64,000 nucleotides of DNA from Evernia prunastri (taxonomy: Eukaryota; Ascomycota; Lecanoromycetes; Lecanorales; Parmeliaceae): NCBI GenBank assembly GCA_003184365.1, contig NKYR01000037.1, positions 186,001 to 250,000 on the forward strand, given 5' to 3'. The position numbers and the translations under genes were made by a program. The notes under the pieces are model-generated. The model was not told where the DNA came from. It saw only the letters and a list, made by a program, of their open reading frames with translations, and did not search any database. This document shows, one piece after another, positions 55,021-64,000 of this stretch (position 1 is the first letter of the stretch; each line of letters begins with the position of its first letter).

Positions 55021-55995
55021 TCAACCTCCATGCAACCCTCTCATATCCTCTTCCAGTCCTATTCTCTCGTCCGCCGTGACCAGTCTCTCTTTCTCTGTCT
55101 CTTCTCCAGCCATCATCTCGTCGCCTCCATGCAGCTTCCTTACATCCTCGCGCAGCACATCATTCTCCGCTAGCCAAACGCCCCCGCACACTCTGTCCTC
55201 GCGGACGCATGTTGCCCCCGCGAGGAAAAAGAATGATATCGCCGTCATGCCTGCGAGCTTGAGTCCGAAGACGCTTCCCGCTTCCTTTCCCCAGCGATCC
55301 TTGCGCACGCCCGTCGCGGCTTCGGTGATCAGCAGCGGCTCCTTTGCGAGGATGCGCGGGACTGCCTTCATGCCGTCGAGGGTGTGGAGGGCCCAGAAGA
55401 GGTCGTGGTCCATTTTGATCGTCGCGCGTTCGTCGCTTGCTTCGTTCGAGAGGATGGTCACGTCCTCGCCGTCGGAAAGCTGCAGGATCAGACTGCCGTC
55501 TCCGTCACAGTTGTAGCCAGCAACATGATGGCCAATCAAGCTTCGCGGATCACGTCCTTTACCCTGGAATGGTACGATCTTGGTATTGAGCAGATAGCCC
55601 AATGTCCACCCTTCCGCATGCTCAGACTCCAGGGCCTCAAATAGCCGCCATAGGAGTTCGTCTTTGCTGCCAGATGTCTTCAGTCCGCGCTTGCTGAGCT
55701 CGTGATGGGCGTCTGAGATGAAGAAGGATGGGTCGGATAGTACAGCGACCACGTCAGTCATGGTTTGGGAGGACGAGTCGGAAGCCGGTATTCGGCTTGG
55801 GGTGTGTGGCGTTCTTCCAAGAAGTGCGGTCCTGTAGTTCATTCCCTCGCAGCGTGACGCTCGACCGAAGCTGTTGTGCTGTGAGAAGATGAGTGCCTGT
55901 TGTTGCTGCCGAATTCTGCGAGATCTGATACATCTGTACGATGGCATGTGGTTGATGGCAACAAATCCAGTCGCAAGTGTGGAAGTAGAAGTCAT
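55021..55995 (-). CDS. SAP-motif-like hypothetical protein with C-terminal membrane segment
   Basis: A single frame of 324 residues. Residues 1-78 are Arg/Gln/Ser-rich, like a mitochondrial or disordered head; an internal Met79 (MTDVVAVLSDPSF) is an alternative start. Residues about 92-120 match the SAP helix-turn-helix layout (AHHELSKRGLKTSGSKDELL, then WRLFEALE), a DNA- or RNA-binding motif. A beta-rich block follows (DGSLILQLSDGEDVTIL). One hydrophobic segment (LKLAGMTAISFFFLAGATCV) and an acidic helical tail follow. SAP plus a membrane segment is an odd combination. The assignment is by pattern only. Confidence 0.65.
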   Translation of the reverse strand: MTSTSTLATGFVAINHMPSYRCIRSRRIRQQQQALIFSQHNSFGRASRCEGMNYRTALLGRTPHTPSRIPASDSSSQTMTDVVAVLSDPSFFISDAHHELSKRGLKTSGSKDELLWRLFEALESEHAEGWTLGYLLNTKIVPFQGKGRDPRSLIGHHVAGYNCDGDGSLILQLSDGEDVTILSNEASDERATIKMDHDLFWALHTLDGMKAVPRILAKEPLLITEAATGVRKDRWGKEAGSVFGLKLAGMTAISFFFLAGATCVREDRVCGGVWLAENDVLREDVRKLHGGDEMMAGEETEKERLVTADERIGLEEDMRGLHGG

Positions 55996-57754
55996 GATTG
56001 GAAGCTCAGAGAAAGAGTTCCTTGAGGAAAGCTTGAGAAAGTCAGAGATTCCTCCCGAAGGCCTTGGTTGTGAACTGATTGAGAACCATCGGTATCAAGT
56101 TTTGGTAAAACACGAGTAGAGAAGAAGCAGCATCAGCATCTTGGAGACGAGATGAAGGCGTTTAACACGAGTAGTAGTGAAAAGAAAAGGCCGAATTCGT
56201 CGCGTAGGGAGTACTAATTCACTCTCTTGCTTTATTGTCCTACTGGATCCGCGTGACATCAAATGTCGATATTCACTGAAGGAATTATGCCATGCCCTAC
56301 CGCCTCTGCATGTGGGAAAATAGGCCCCATCTTCACCGCCAGCAGTCATAGGCGATGACAAATTGACCTTCTTGACCTCAGGCATGCCTGCAGTGCTTAC
56401 AAGTGCCGTAGAGGCTTTCCTGTAGCCTTCTGAGTTTTGCGGTAGCCATAACACACGGAGAGCAGCCAGCACCAACGCTTCTGAGCGCCTTCTTGTTGCA
56501 GGCGCGACTCCATCTTCGCACTCATATGATTATTTATTGCATTTCATTGGTAATGCTTGAGCACAAGCACCAGTTGAGTTCCACAGCACCTTTCATAGTC
56601 CCATCTCATATGGGGTCTCCAATCCACACGGGTGTTCTCCGCCATTTACCTCGTTCCATCTTGAATATATTCTTAACAACACGTCACATCACATGGACGT
56701 CAGGCAGCTGGAGATTTCGGCGCAGTTAAGGAACCAGGCAGTTGATGGGAGGGTAATAGGGCTGGTGACGAGCCTCATGGGCCAAGGGCGAATGGTGAAT
56801 TGTAACGCGACGAATTTGCGGCGGTTGAAAGAGGTGGGTCTTTTTCTAAAAGTGGGAACGCTGATAGAAAGGCTCGAAGGCTCAACGGCTCAAAGGCTCA
56901 AGCGCTGGGACCGTGTTCCAGATGCGTCCTTGACCGTTGTTGTTGGCGGCGTACTCACAGGGCCATGGTTGAGCAGAGGTGGTTCCTCGGCCGGGTGGCA
57001 ATCTTACGGACAAGTTTCGGGCCGAGATAAATCTCACACAGCCTCAAGCATCCCTAGGTAGGTAGCTGCCAGTACCGCATCACTATTTCACTGGGCTATT
57101 GACTCGATTACATGAATAGGCATTTAATAAACATGATTGCCGAGGCAGAATATAGGAAGTCGGAACTTGCCAGTCGGGAACTCCAGCTCGCTGACTGCAT
57201 CTCCACACTCTCTACGTTGCTCTTATACTGTACATCCATCTAATACTTTCAGTCTCGAGTATCTCGAAGAGTTCCGGAAAGTGTCTGAATAGGTATGGGT
57301 TATATAGTTCTAAGGAAAGCTTCATTCTTGTCTGCGCACCGTTTCAGCTTGGACACATTTTTCAATTTTCTTGGCCAAAAGAAGCATCTTACAATATACC
57401 AATCAGAGGTCCGCACGAAAGCTTTGGACGGCGAGACCGCGATGCCAAGGTCCATTCATTCCTGAGTCCTGGAGCTGATGCTGTCGACGGAAGCAATTGC
57501 GCTTTTGGGACCACTTGCGGCCGTGTGTTACCCGAGATGGCACTAGAAACATTGGGGGCCAGAACTTTTGGTGCCAACATAATCGCCAAATGCGAAAGTG
57601 GGCGCTCTTGGCTGCAGATTCGGCGGGCAGCCCCTCGGCCTCTTCAGCTGCCTCCTCAGCTTCTGCAGCTCCTGCGCTTGATCTTTTCTTCACAACGCGA
57701 CCTTCAAGAGCGTGGTGACGCCAGCTCCAACCTCTATCCAGTAGCAGCAGCATC
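55996..57754. other. 1.8 kb spacer, no supported gene
   Basis: A short (GGCTCAA)n run lies at 56871-56902. Frames at 56693-57061 and 56095-56475 have no motifs. The right end is the promoter of the patatin gene. Confidence 0.45.
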
Positions 57755-59623
57755 ATGTCTTTCACCTCTCGGCTGCTCAAAAAAGTAGGCGGGCAGAGGG
57801 ACCATGACCCGAATAAAGCACCCCAAAGTGCTTATTATTCCCCGCCTCCAGCATCACCCTACCAGCAGTTCGCAGCAGCTCAGAGCGCACCTCCTGGTAC
57901 CAATCTAGCGCCGACTATGTATTCTCCGCCTCCTCTGCCGTCGAGACAGCAGTCGTCACCACACGAATCCACCTCCATGGTTCCTCGTGCGTCCTCCTAT
58001 TCCTTACAAGCCCCTGCTCCGCCAATACAGCAGGGATGGATGGCCAATGCTCCTCCTTCTCCGTATCTTCAATATCCGTCGCCGCAAACGCTGCAGCCTT
58101 ATGATCCGGCGACCCAGCAGGCATGGTTGGGCAATGCGCCACCCACTCCGTATCTTCGACAGCCGTCGCCCCAACCGCAAACGGTATCGCCTCCCCTGCA
58201 GTCGTTTCAGAATCGTGAGTCGCCAACCCAGCAAGGTTGGCTGGCCAATCCTCCGCCTACTCCCTATATCCGTCATCCGTCGCCTCAACCACCAACGGTA
58301 TCGCCTCCCCTGCAGTCGTTGCAAAAACGTGAGCCGCCAACCCAGCAGGGACGGCAGGCCAATCCACCAAATGCTCCGTATATTCGTCAGCTGTCGCCTC
58401 AACCACCACAAGCTTCATTTTCCCTGCCTCCATCATCAGCACAACAATCTTCGGCTAATCTTCAGACCGTGAGCGACAATTCACGTCAGCGATCAGCAAG
58501 ACGAGAGCCACCCCAAGTCAGAAAGATATTATCTCTGGATGGGGGAGGCGTTCGAGGTTTGTCAATAATCACCATTGTGAGGTACATTATGAAGAACCTG
58601 AATCGGGAACGAGGCTTCGATTTGGAGCCGTGGGAGGAGTTTGATATGATTGGAGGAACTAGCACGGGCGGGTAAGTTAGACAGTGAAGCAGTTACCGAC
58701 AGTATTTGCGATGACCCCATCATATAGATATACTTACGGTGGCTAGAATCATTGCTATCATGCTGGGCAGGCTGCGCATGACCCTCGATGAATGTCAGTC
58801 GGCATATACACAGCTCTCCGAGACTATTTTCACCCCAGTCCATAACCCTGTGGACCCCAGACGTCTATATAAATACCTAAAAGCATCTGGGAAGTTCGAA
58901 AGCACACCGTTAGAAGACTCCATCAAGTCTACCATCTGGTCGAAGCAGCTGCACGAAGATACCTTGCTCAAGGATAAAGACCCCGACGCGTGCAAAGTTT
59001 TTGTTTGCGCGACTCGTGGTGAGGATGGTAGTTTAGCAGTCTTGCGATCCTATGAATCCAAACGTCATGATCCACTGTACGAGATCTGCAAAATCTGGGA
59101 GGCCGCCAGGGCCACCTCAGCAGCTTCTACCTTCTTCGAGCCCATCCAAATAGGAAATAGTGGTCAACTGTTCGTGGATGGGGCATTGACAGGCAGCAAT
59201 AACCCTGTCCGAACCGCTAATGTTGAATCACGGGACGTCTGGCCAAAAGCGGATAGACTTATCTTGAGTGTTGGCACTGGGGCTGCACCTGGCCAAGCTG
59301 TCACTGGGAACTTACTCGAGCTTGCCAATCGACTGAAGGACATGGTGACCGACTCGGAGAAAACGAATCGGACTTTTAGAATGGAGAATGATGAGATGGT
59401 GAGAAATGGTAGATTATATCGATTCAATGTCATGCTTGGCTTGGCAAGTATTGGGTTGGAAGAACATGAAGCTATTAGCAAAATCGCTACTTATACGGAT
59501 AATTACCTTGACGATCCTGACGTCTTCGACAGGGTTCAAAACTGCGTTGGCAATCTCTGTCGTGGGGGTCAGCGTATGGGATATGCATCCGCAGAAGGTC
59601 TGACAGCCCAAGGGACTAGATGA
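57755..59623 (+). CDS. Patatin-like phospholipase with Pro/Gln-rich repeat head
   Basis: Exons 57755-58671 and 58747-59623 (join GG|A) total 1794 nt, giving 597 residues. The catalytic patatin domain starts at about residue 262: oxyanion loop DGGGVRGL, nucleophile elbow GTSTGG (Ser of the Ser-Asp dyad) and DGA at about 449 (FVDGALTGSNNP), with SVGTGAAPGQ beyond. Substrates would be acyl lipids. Residues about 89-218 are four imperfect repeats of about 25-38 residues, each with the pattern TQQ-(G/A)-W-x-x-N-x-P-P-x-P-Y-(L/I)-R followed by SPQP. This head is probably disordered. The intron (GTAAGT...CTAG) sits inside the nucleophile elbow. No signal peptide is seen. The next gene downstream encodes zinc-binding motifs that in some fungal proteins accompany patatin domains. 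Confidence 0.88.
58021..58410 (+). repeat. Four coding tandem repeats in patatin gene
   Basis: In-frame units of about 75-115 bp encode QQGW(M/L)ANxPPxPY(L/I)R-type blocks. Units 2-4 share long near-identical DNA (around CCAACCCAGCA and GTATCGCCTCCCCTGCAG), suggesting recent expansion or homogenisation. Confidence 0.8.
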
Positions 59624-59948
59624 TGTGGGAGGCTTAGTGTAGCTGCAAGCTAACGTTTATCATTCATGTTAGAGCTTGCGAACTTGATGGTATCCATGCA
59701 ACTAAGTCATGTCTTTGTTATGGTTTGCGCAAGTTGCCTCCAAGGTGGGTACATTCCCCTTCTCTAGAAGTGAGACTTGGCCATAGCCGGGACCAACATT
59801 GCTCCATTTATGTGTTCTTCTTGTCCCACACTTTTCGATATGACGGTATCATCTTGTCCCTCGTCTCGTTGTTTTAGGGATACCAAGCCTCCCTACATTA
59901 AAAGCAGACCCTGCTCTTTTGAGACCAACGACTGATTCAACCTTAGGG
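59624..59948. other. Short spacer or 5' exon of the zinc-binding gene
   Basis: The frame entering the zinc-binding gene is open back to an acceptor-like TTTTAG near 59877, so an upstream exon may lie here. Fusion with the patatin gene cannot be excluded. Confidence 0.35.
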
Positions 59949-61591
59949 ATGCGCTTCGGCGAGACTACTTATCAGTGTATTGAGTGCGGTGTTCATTTTT
60001 GTGCGTCCTGCCAGAGCTCTCACGCAATGACGCCGCACGGAAAGTCAATCGTCCGAATCACAAATTACTCTTGGCCACCTCAGCCGGACGTTGCGAGTAC
60101 GGTCGCTAGCTGTTCGCAATGCTCCCTTGAGATCAAATGTCGTGTTGAGTGCTCTGATTGTCTTCAATGCATCTGCCTAGCTTGCTACGTGATAGCTGAG
60201 AGGCGCCAGCCTTGGTACCGTCATCGAGAGCAACATCAACGAGTAAAGGGGTTTATCTGGCTTTCACCCCCATACGAGAACGTTGTTCCACCTGAAAATT
60301 ATGAGTGCGAATGTTTAACTGGGACAGGTGTTATTTCGCACTGTGAGAGATGTTCTAGGGGTATGTTGCTCTCTCGTTGTTGTTTTTGTTTATAGAAGTC
60401 TGCCGCTTTGTCGCCTGGTTGGTGCTGGCCTCACGCCTTCTTTGCCTGCCAACTCAGGACTGTGGGGGAATTCGCCTTGTTTCCATTGGAGAAGTATCGG
60501 CGGCCTTTTCTCATACATGTATCGAAATGGATGCATGCACTATTTTAAGTACTACACGCACAATTCCCTCTTTGAGCTCATTTCTATTACTCGAGGATGG
60601 TTTTGTGATATTTATGCGTTCAAAGATGTTTCCATTTCTTTCTTGAGCTTGTCTAGGTGTCCCCCATCTCCTTGGTATCTCTTCACGCGTACCTGTGCAG
60701 TTCCGAGGCTGCAATACTGAAGTGCTTCTAGTGAATAAAGTTGGCGATACCCTATATCTGTGCCGGACCTGCCTACGAGAGTACAATTCAGCCATGGAAC
60801 TGTGCGTCGGATGCTATGCAGTCGAGTCAAAAAAGCATGAAGGCCATGAATTTGCCCGGTTGATAATGCAACGAGTTACGGATATGCCTGACGATGAGGG
60901 AACCCAAGTCAAGAACTGGTGGAGATGTAGTTTTCCAGGTTGTAGACTGGGTATATATTGTCCCCAATCTCAGGATGCATTTGGACACCTCGCTAACGTA
61001 TACAGTCACTGGTCCTTCGGTCGAATGGCGACATATACATGCTGAAGCACGACTTTGCATAGGTGATGCATTGATAGATCACTGCCGAGCAACAGCAGGC
61101 CAACAGTGCCTCAAGACCTTCTCCTACAGGAATCGCCTTACAGAACCCGCAAATCCCACAACTATGAAATGCAAAGTCTGCCTCAAAGGTTAGCCGCTCT
61201 TACCACCTTGCATTGTGTCCATGACCCTCCTCAAGAATGCTGACGCCACTGCGGTCATCCCTCAGCCGTAGGCTATGATCTCTGGAACCAGTGGTGCAAC
61301 ACCTGCGACATCATAATCTGCGATACATGCGTGAACACCGGCCGTGGTGCCCACCGCCACAATATGCTCTGGACGCGCGCCGTCAACAAGGCGAAAATCG
61401 GAGCTACAGATTTTCAGGCCAAGAGAACATGCGATCGCTGTAGTCAGCAGTACTACTATTTTTTGTTTCGGGGGTTCGAGTGTGCGGGGTGTAGGGATTA
61501 TCACTGCTGTATGGCGTGTGTGCAGAAAAAAACATATCCGCTTCATGCCTTTTGTTCGGATAAGCCGGCTACTTATGATTTGTTGCTCTAA
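59949..61591 (+). CDS. Cys/His-rich zinc-binding protein (ZZ/B-box-like modules), exons approximate
   Basis: At least four coding blocks on one strand have CxxC and CxxH spacing. Block 1 (to about 60360) has YQCIECGVHFCASC, CSQCSLEIKC, CSDCLQCICLAC and HCERC. Block 2 (about 60701-60945) has LYLCRTCLREY, ELCVGCYAVE, HEGHEF and WWRCSFPGC. Block 3 (about 61000-61190) ends MKCKVCLK. Block 4 (about 61268-61591) has QWCNTCDIIICDTC, RTCDRCSQQYY and ECAGCRDYHCCMAC, then stops at TAA. Such repeated modules bind zinc and usually mediate protein contacts. Donor GTATGT at 60361 is in phase 1 and the acceptor before block 2 is in phase 0, so another exon must lie in 60361-60700. The start is uncertain; ATG 59949 is the first in frame. 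Confidence 0.6.
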
Positions 61592-62780
61592 GGATTGAAA
61601 AGGTAGGAAAGTGGGCTGGTGGATGTGAAGCCTACGCTTTGATCTACGATACATAGATGGTAATAGGAAAATGGTGTAGCCGTAGCATGACCGGTATCAA
61701 AGGGACAAATGGCGATTGTAAGGGGAATGAAAAGGGCGAGCATGCATCGCTTTCGATTGGAGACTTCACCGATTAATGATCTAGCTTACTCGTCCTTTCT
61801 TCCACGAATATCGAGATGCAAACAGAACGTCTGTGAGATCGCGGCCGGCCACAAAAATTCCTTTTTTATCCCTTCGTTGATTCCATCCCTGGCTTTGATG
61901 GCTTAACAGGTATCACCACAATTGCTCCTCATGGACGCAGGCAATGAAGGCAGGGTACATTTCCTATGCTTGTATCGACTGACTTGTTTTGTATCCCAGG
62001 GTTTCCTATCTTGAGCCAACACTTACCTTGAGTCCGATTATGTCCAGGTGGACTGGGGAAGCTTCGCTGGGAATTGTTGATCTACTTTTTCAAGCTTCAA
62101 TCAAGTGCGTGATATCGATCTCCCAGATCCAGGCCGTACGGGGCTGAACAAGGAGGTGCCAATAAGCATCCGCGATGGCTTACCGAGGATCAGGCATATT
62201 ACCCTCAAATCATGGCCATTCCTTCGTCCAAGGGATTGCTTTCCAAGCACTTGATAGTCCTTGTTACGTCAATTGTTTGGCGGGGCCGTGCTTGATATTT
62301 ATGGCGGCTTGGCAAGAAATACTGCTCAGAAAGCAGATGCTTCCTATCTAGAATCAATCAGTTTGGAATCTATTCTCGTCAATGTGTGCCCTGCTATGCG
62401 GTTACCTTAACAAAGGATAACAGTTGCGTTATTCGGTTTTGACAAGCATCAGATGTTGGAAAGTCCAACCCTTTCAAGCCCACTGCTTAGGACTAAAGTC
62501 AAAGTTGTGGCAAAATCGCGCCGTCTCCTCTACTTGGAAATAGTGGGTATGTGTCCTTTCGCTCCCAGCAACCAGATTTTTGATGTTGGAGTAAGTAGGG
62601 CGACTGCTTGACTCTGGCTGGAAAAGTCATGTCACATGCGGTGTAACGAAATCTTGGCATACGACAACAGTACCTAACGGTTGTGCTATCGAATAGAATA
62701 TGTCGGGCTCAGGCCGTATCCATTGCGTGCACGAAGACCTTGTCATGCGCGAATGAAAGCAGAAACTCCGAGCCCTCCGC
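61592..62780. other. Spacer without a supported gene
   Basis: Only short frames occur. It is the shared 3' side of the zinc-binding gene and the converging secreted-protein gene. Confidence 0.45.
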
Positions 62781-63347
62781 CTAAAGTCGTATCGGCGCCA
62801 TGATGTACCTAAGATATCCCTCCGTCATCGGCCGCCCCGGCTGAGCAGGACCACTCGGCAGCTGCTCGACGTTTATACTCCCAACATTATACTGACTCCT
62901 ACTCCCGCACTGCTCAATCATGGCCCCGTAGATATCATTTTCGCAATCCTCCAGGTCGCCGGGAAGCCTGTCCGGTCCCGCGTCCACGGGCACGAAGTAG
63001 CCCAATTCGCAGCCGGGATATCCCACCCATACCCATCTGCCGCGTCGGAGCTCCGAGGGCAGTCGCTGGGTCAGCTCCTGGCAGGCGACCGGGCTTGCAC
63101 GGACGCAGTGGGAGGGGTTGAGGCCGGGGGTTCCTGGGTCGGAGACGCGGTCGCATTCGACGTAGTAGCGGTGGGTGAGGTTGTGGGGTTGGGTTTGGCC
63201 GAGAGGGAGGGTGGTGTTGGGCGTGAGAAGCTGGGTTTGGACGAGCGCGTTGGGCGGGGAGATGGAGATTGCGAGGGATGGGGTGCGTAGGATTTGGAGG
63301 AGAAGTGCCAGTATAAGGTATCGGACGTACATGTTAGGAAAGAACAT
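62781..63347 (-). CDS. Secreted Cys-rich protein (188 aa)
   Basis: A single exon with signal peptide YLILALLLQILRTPSLA after a short basic start. The mature part has N-glycosylation sequons (NTT, NLT) and six Cys (YVECD, SHCVRA, VACQEL, PGCELG, LEDCEN, EQCGSR), enough for three disulphides. The middle (RRGRWVWVGYPGCELGYFV) and end (GRPMTEGYLRYIMAP) resemble a small secreted fold. It has the same length and general layout as the secreted protein at 54 kb (W before a Cys, a Cys-bearing helix, then G-x-P...Y at the end). It is a fungal effector candidate by form only. Confidence 0.8.
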   Translation of the reverse strand: MFFPNMYVRYLILALLLQILRTPSLAISISPPNALVQTQLLTPNTTLPLGQTQPHNLTHRYYVECDRVSDPGTPGLNPSHCVRASPVACQELTQRLPSELRRGRWVWVGYPGCELGYFVPVDAGPDRLPGDLEDCENDIYGAMIEQCGSRSQYNVGSINVEQLPSGPAQPGRPMTEGYLRYIMAPIRL

Positions 63348-64000
63348 GTCAAAGTCAAGAGCAATTGGGGTTCAGAGAAGCAACACTAGGCCGTTATGTA
63401 TTGAGATTTCGTTCAACCTAATACTTTAGTGGCTCCGGAGAGACGCAAGGAAAATATGGGGATCACAGACGAAGTATTTGAACGCCATCGTCTAAGGGTC
63501 GGTTGTGGTCGGATTTTGACTACGCAAAATCGCATAACTTGTTGCAGTCTTAACCGCAACAACTGCTTCCTAGCGCGTATTTCTAATGTCGCATCGCAGA
63601 CTGAACCTTTGATAGGCAAGCTGCTCCGCGAGCAGACCGAATTCACTCAGAGTAATTCGTTTCTCATGAAATACTGGATAGATGCCGCGAGAGCAAAGAA
63701 TGATCACCTTTGGATCAACCATGAAGAACTATGGTGTGACAAGGAATTTCCACGAATGTTGGATTCAGCGACGAGAGGAAGCGACACAGTTGGGTAATGC
63801 TTTTTCAATGTATCCTTAGGAGTCAAAAAGAAGTCATAGATGCAATTTCGTACACGCAGTCCCTCATTAAGTAATTGTTGGCCTTCTCATTACTCTGCTG
63901 AAATATGCTTCCCAAGCTTCCTCATGGGCGTCAATGTTCGCTCTCGCCAGTCAGGGAGTCATGCAAGATCTCCGTCACCATGACCCTACTGAAAGGATCA
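63348..64000. other. Right-hand edge, uncertain coding
   Basis: A plus-strand frame at 63456-63797 (from the first ATG; containing FLMKYWIDAARAKNDHLW) reads somewhat protein-like, but it has no recognised motif and may continue beyond the window. I do not annotate it as a gene. Confidence 0.3.

Overview
The window is nuclear DNA of a filamentous ascomycete (Pezizomycotina). Genes are compact and split by short introns, mostly 45-85 nt, GT-AG with CTAAC-like branch sites. Coding thirds are GC-rich, spacers are AT-richer, and the housekeeping proteins read as fungal orthologues (Cdc45, Gpi8, Rad6, kinesin-1, bleomycin hydrolase, CCDC124/Lso2-type factor). I found no tRNA, rRNA, CRISPR or recognisable transposase gene. 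The species cannot be named from sequence reading alone.

Layout. 0.4-7.7 kb is a decayed stretch: a broken small secreted-protein gene, a GMC oxidoreductase complete except for one in-frame TGA, and a broken F-box gene. 8.2-19.0 kb is housekeeping: CCDC124-like factor, two small conserved-looking proteins, CDC45, GPI8 and a histidine-phosphatase-family protein. A fold-back sequence lies between CDC45 and GPI8. 21.4-30.2 kb holds a single-pass membrane protein, bleomycin hydrolase, a simple-sequence-rich spacer and an SRR1-like protein.

32.7-40.3 kb is the most unusual part: five same-strand genes for divergent members of one small protein family. They share a hydrophobic-Y-x-C-x5-(G/D)-L-x-x-N block followed by a Y-G-D-x-F block. 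Four or five have a TATA box with a pyrimidine-rich leader. I do not recognise the family. One member (gene 2) carries an in-frame TGA exactly where its sisters have Lys, Arg or Trp.

42.3-64 kb is mixed: a secreted protein with a Ser/Thr/Pro linker, kinesin-1, RAD6, a DUF202 membrane protein, a tetraspanin, two Cys-containing secreted proteins of 188 aa, a SAP-like protein, a patatin-like phospholipase with Pro/Gln-rich repeats, and next to it a Cys/His-rich zinc-binding protein.

Exon joins were derived by hand from splice signals, reading frame and family conservation. Total CDS lengths were checked for divisibility by three where exact exons are given. There is no pathway-level gene cluster. 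Two themes recur: genes interrupted by a single in-frame stop, and two introns that only fit as GC-AG with the same AG|GCAT donor.
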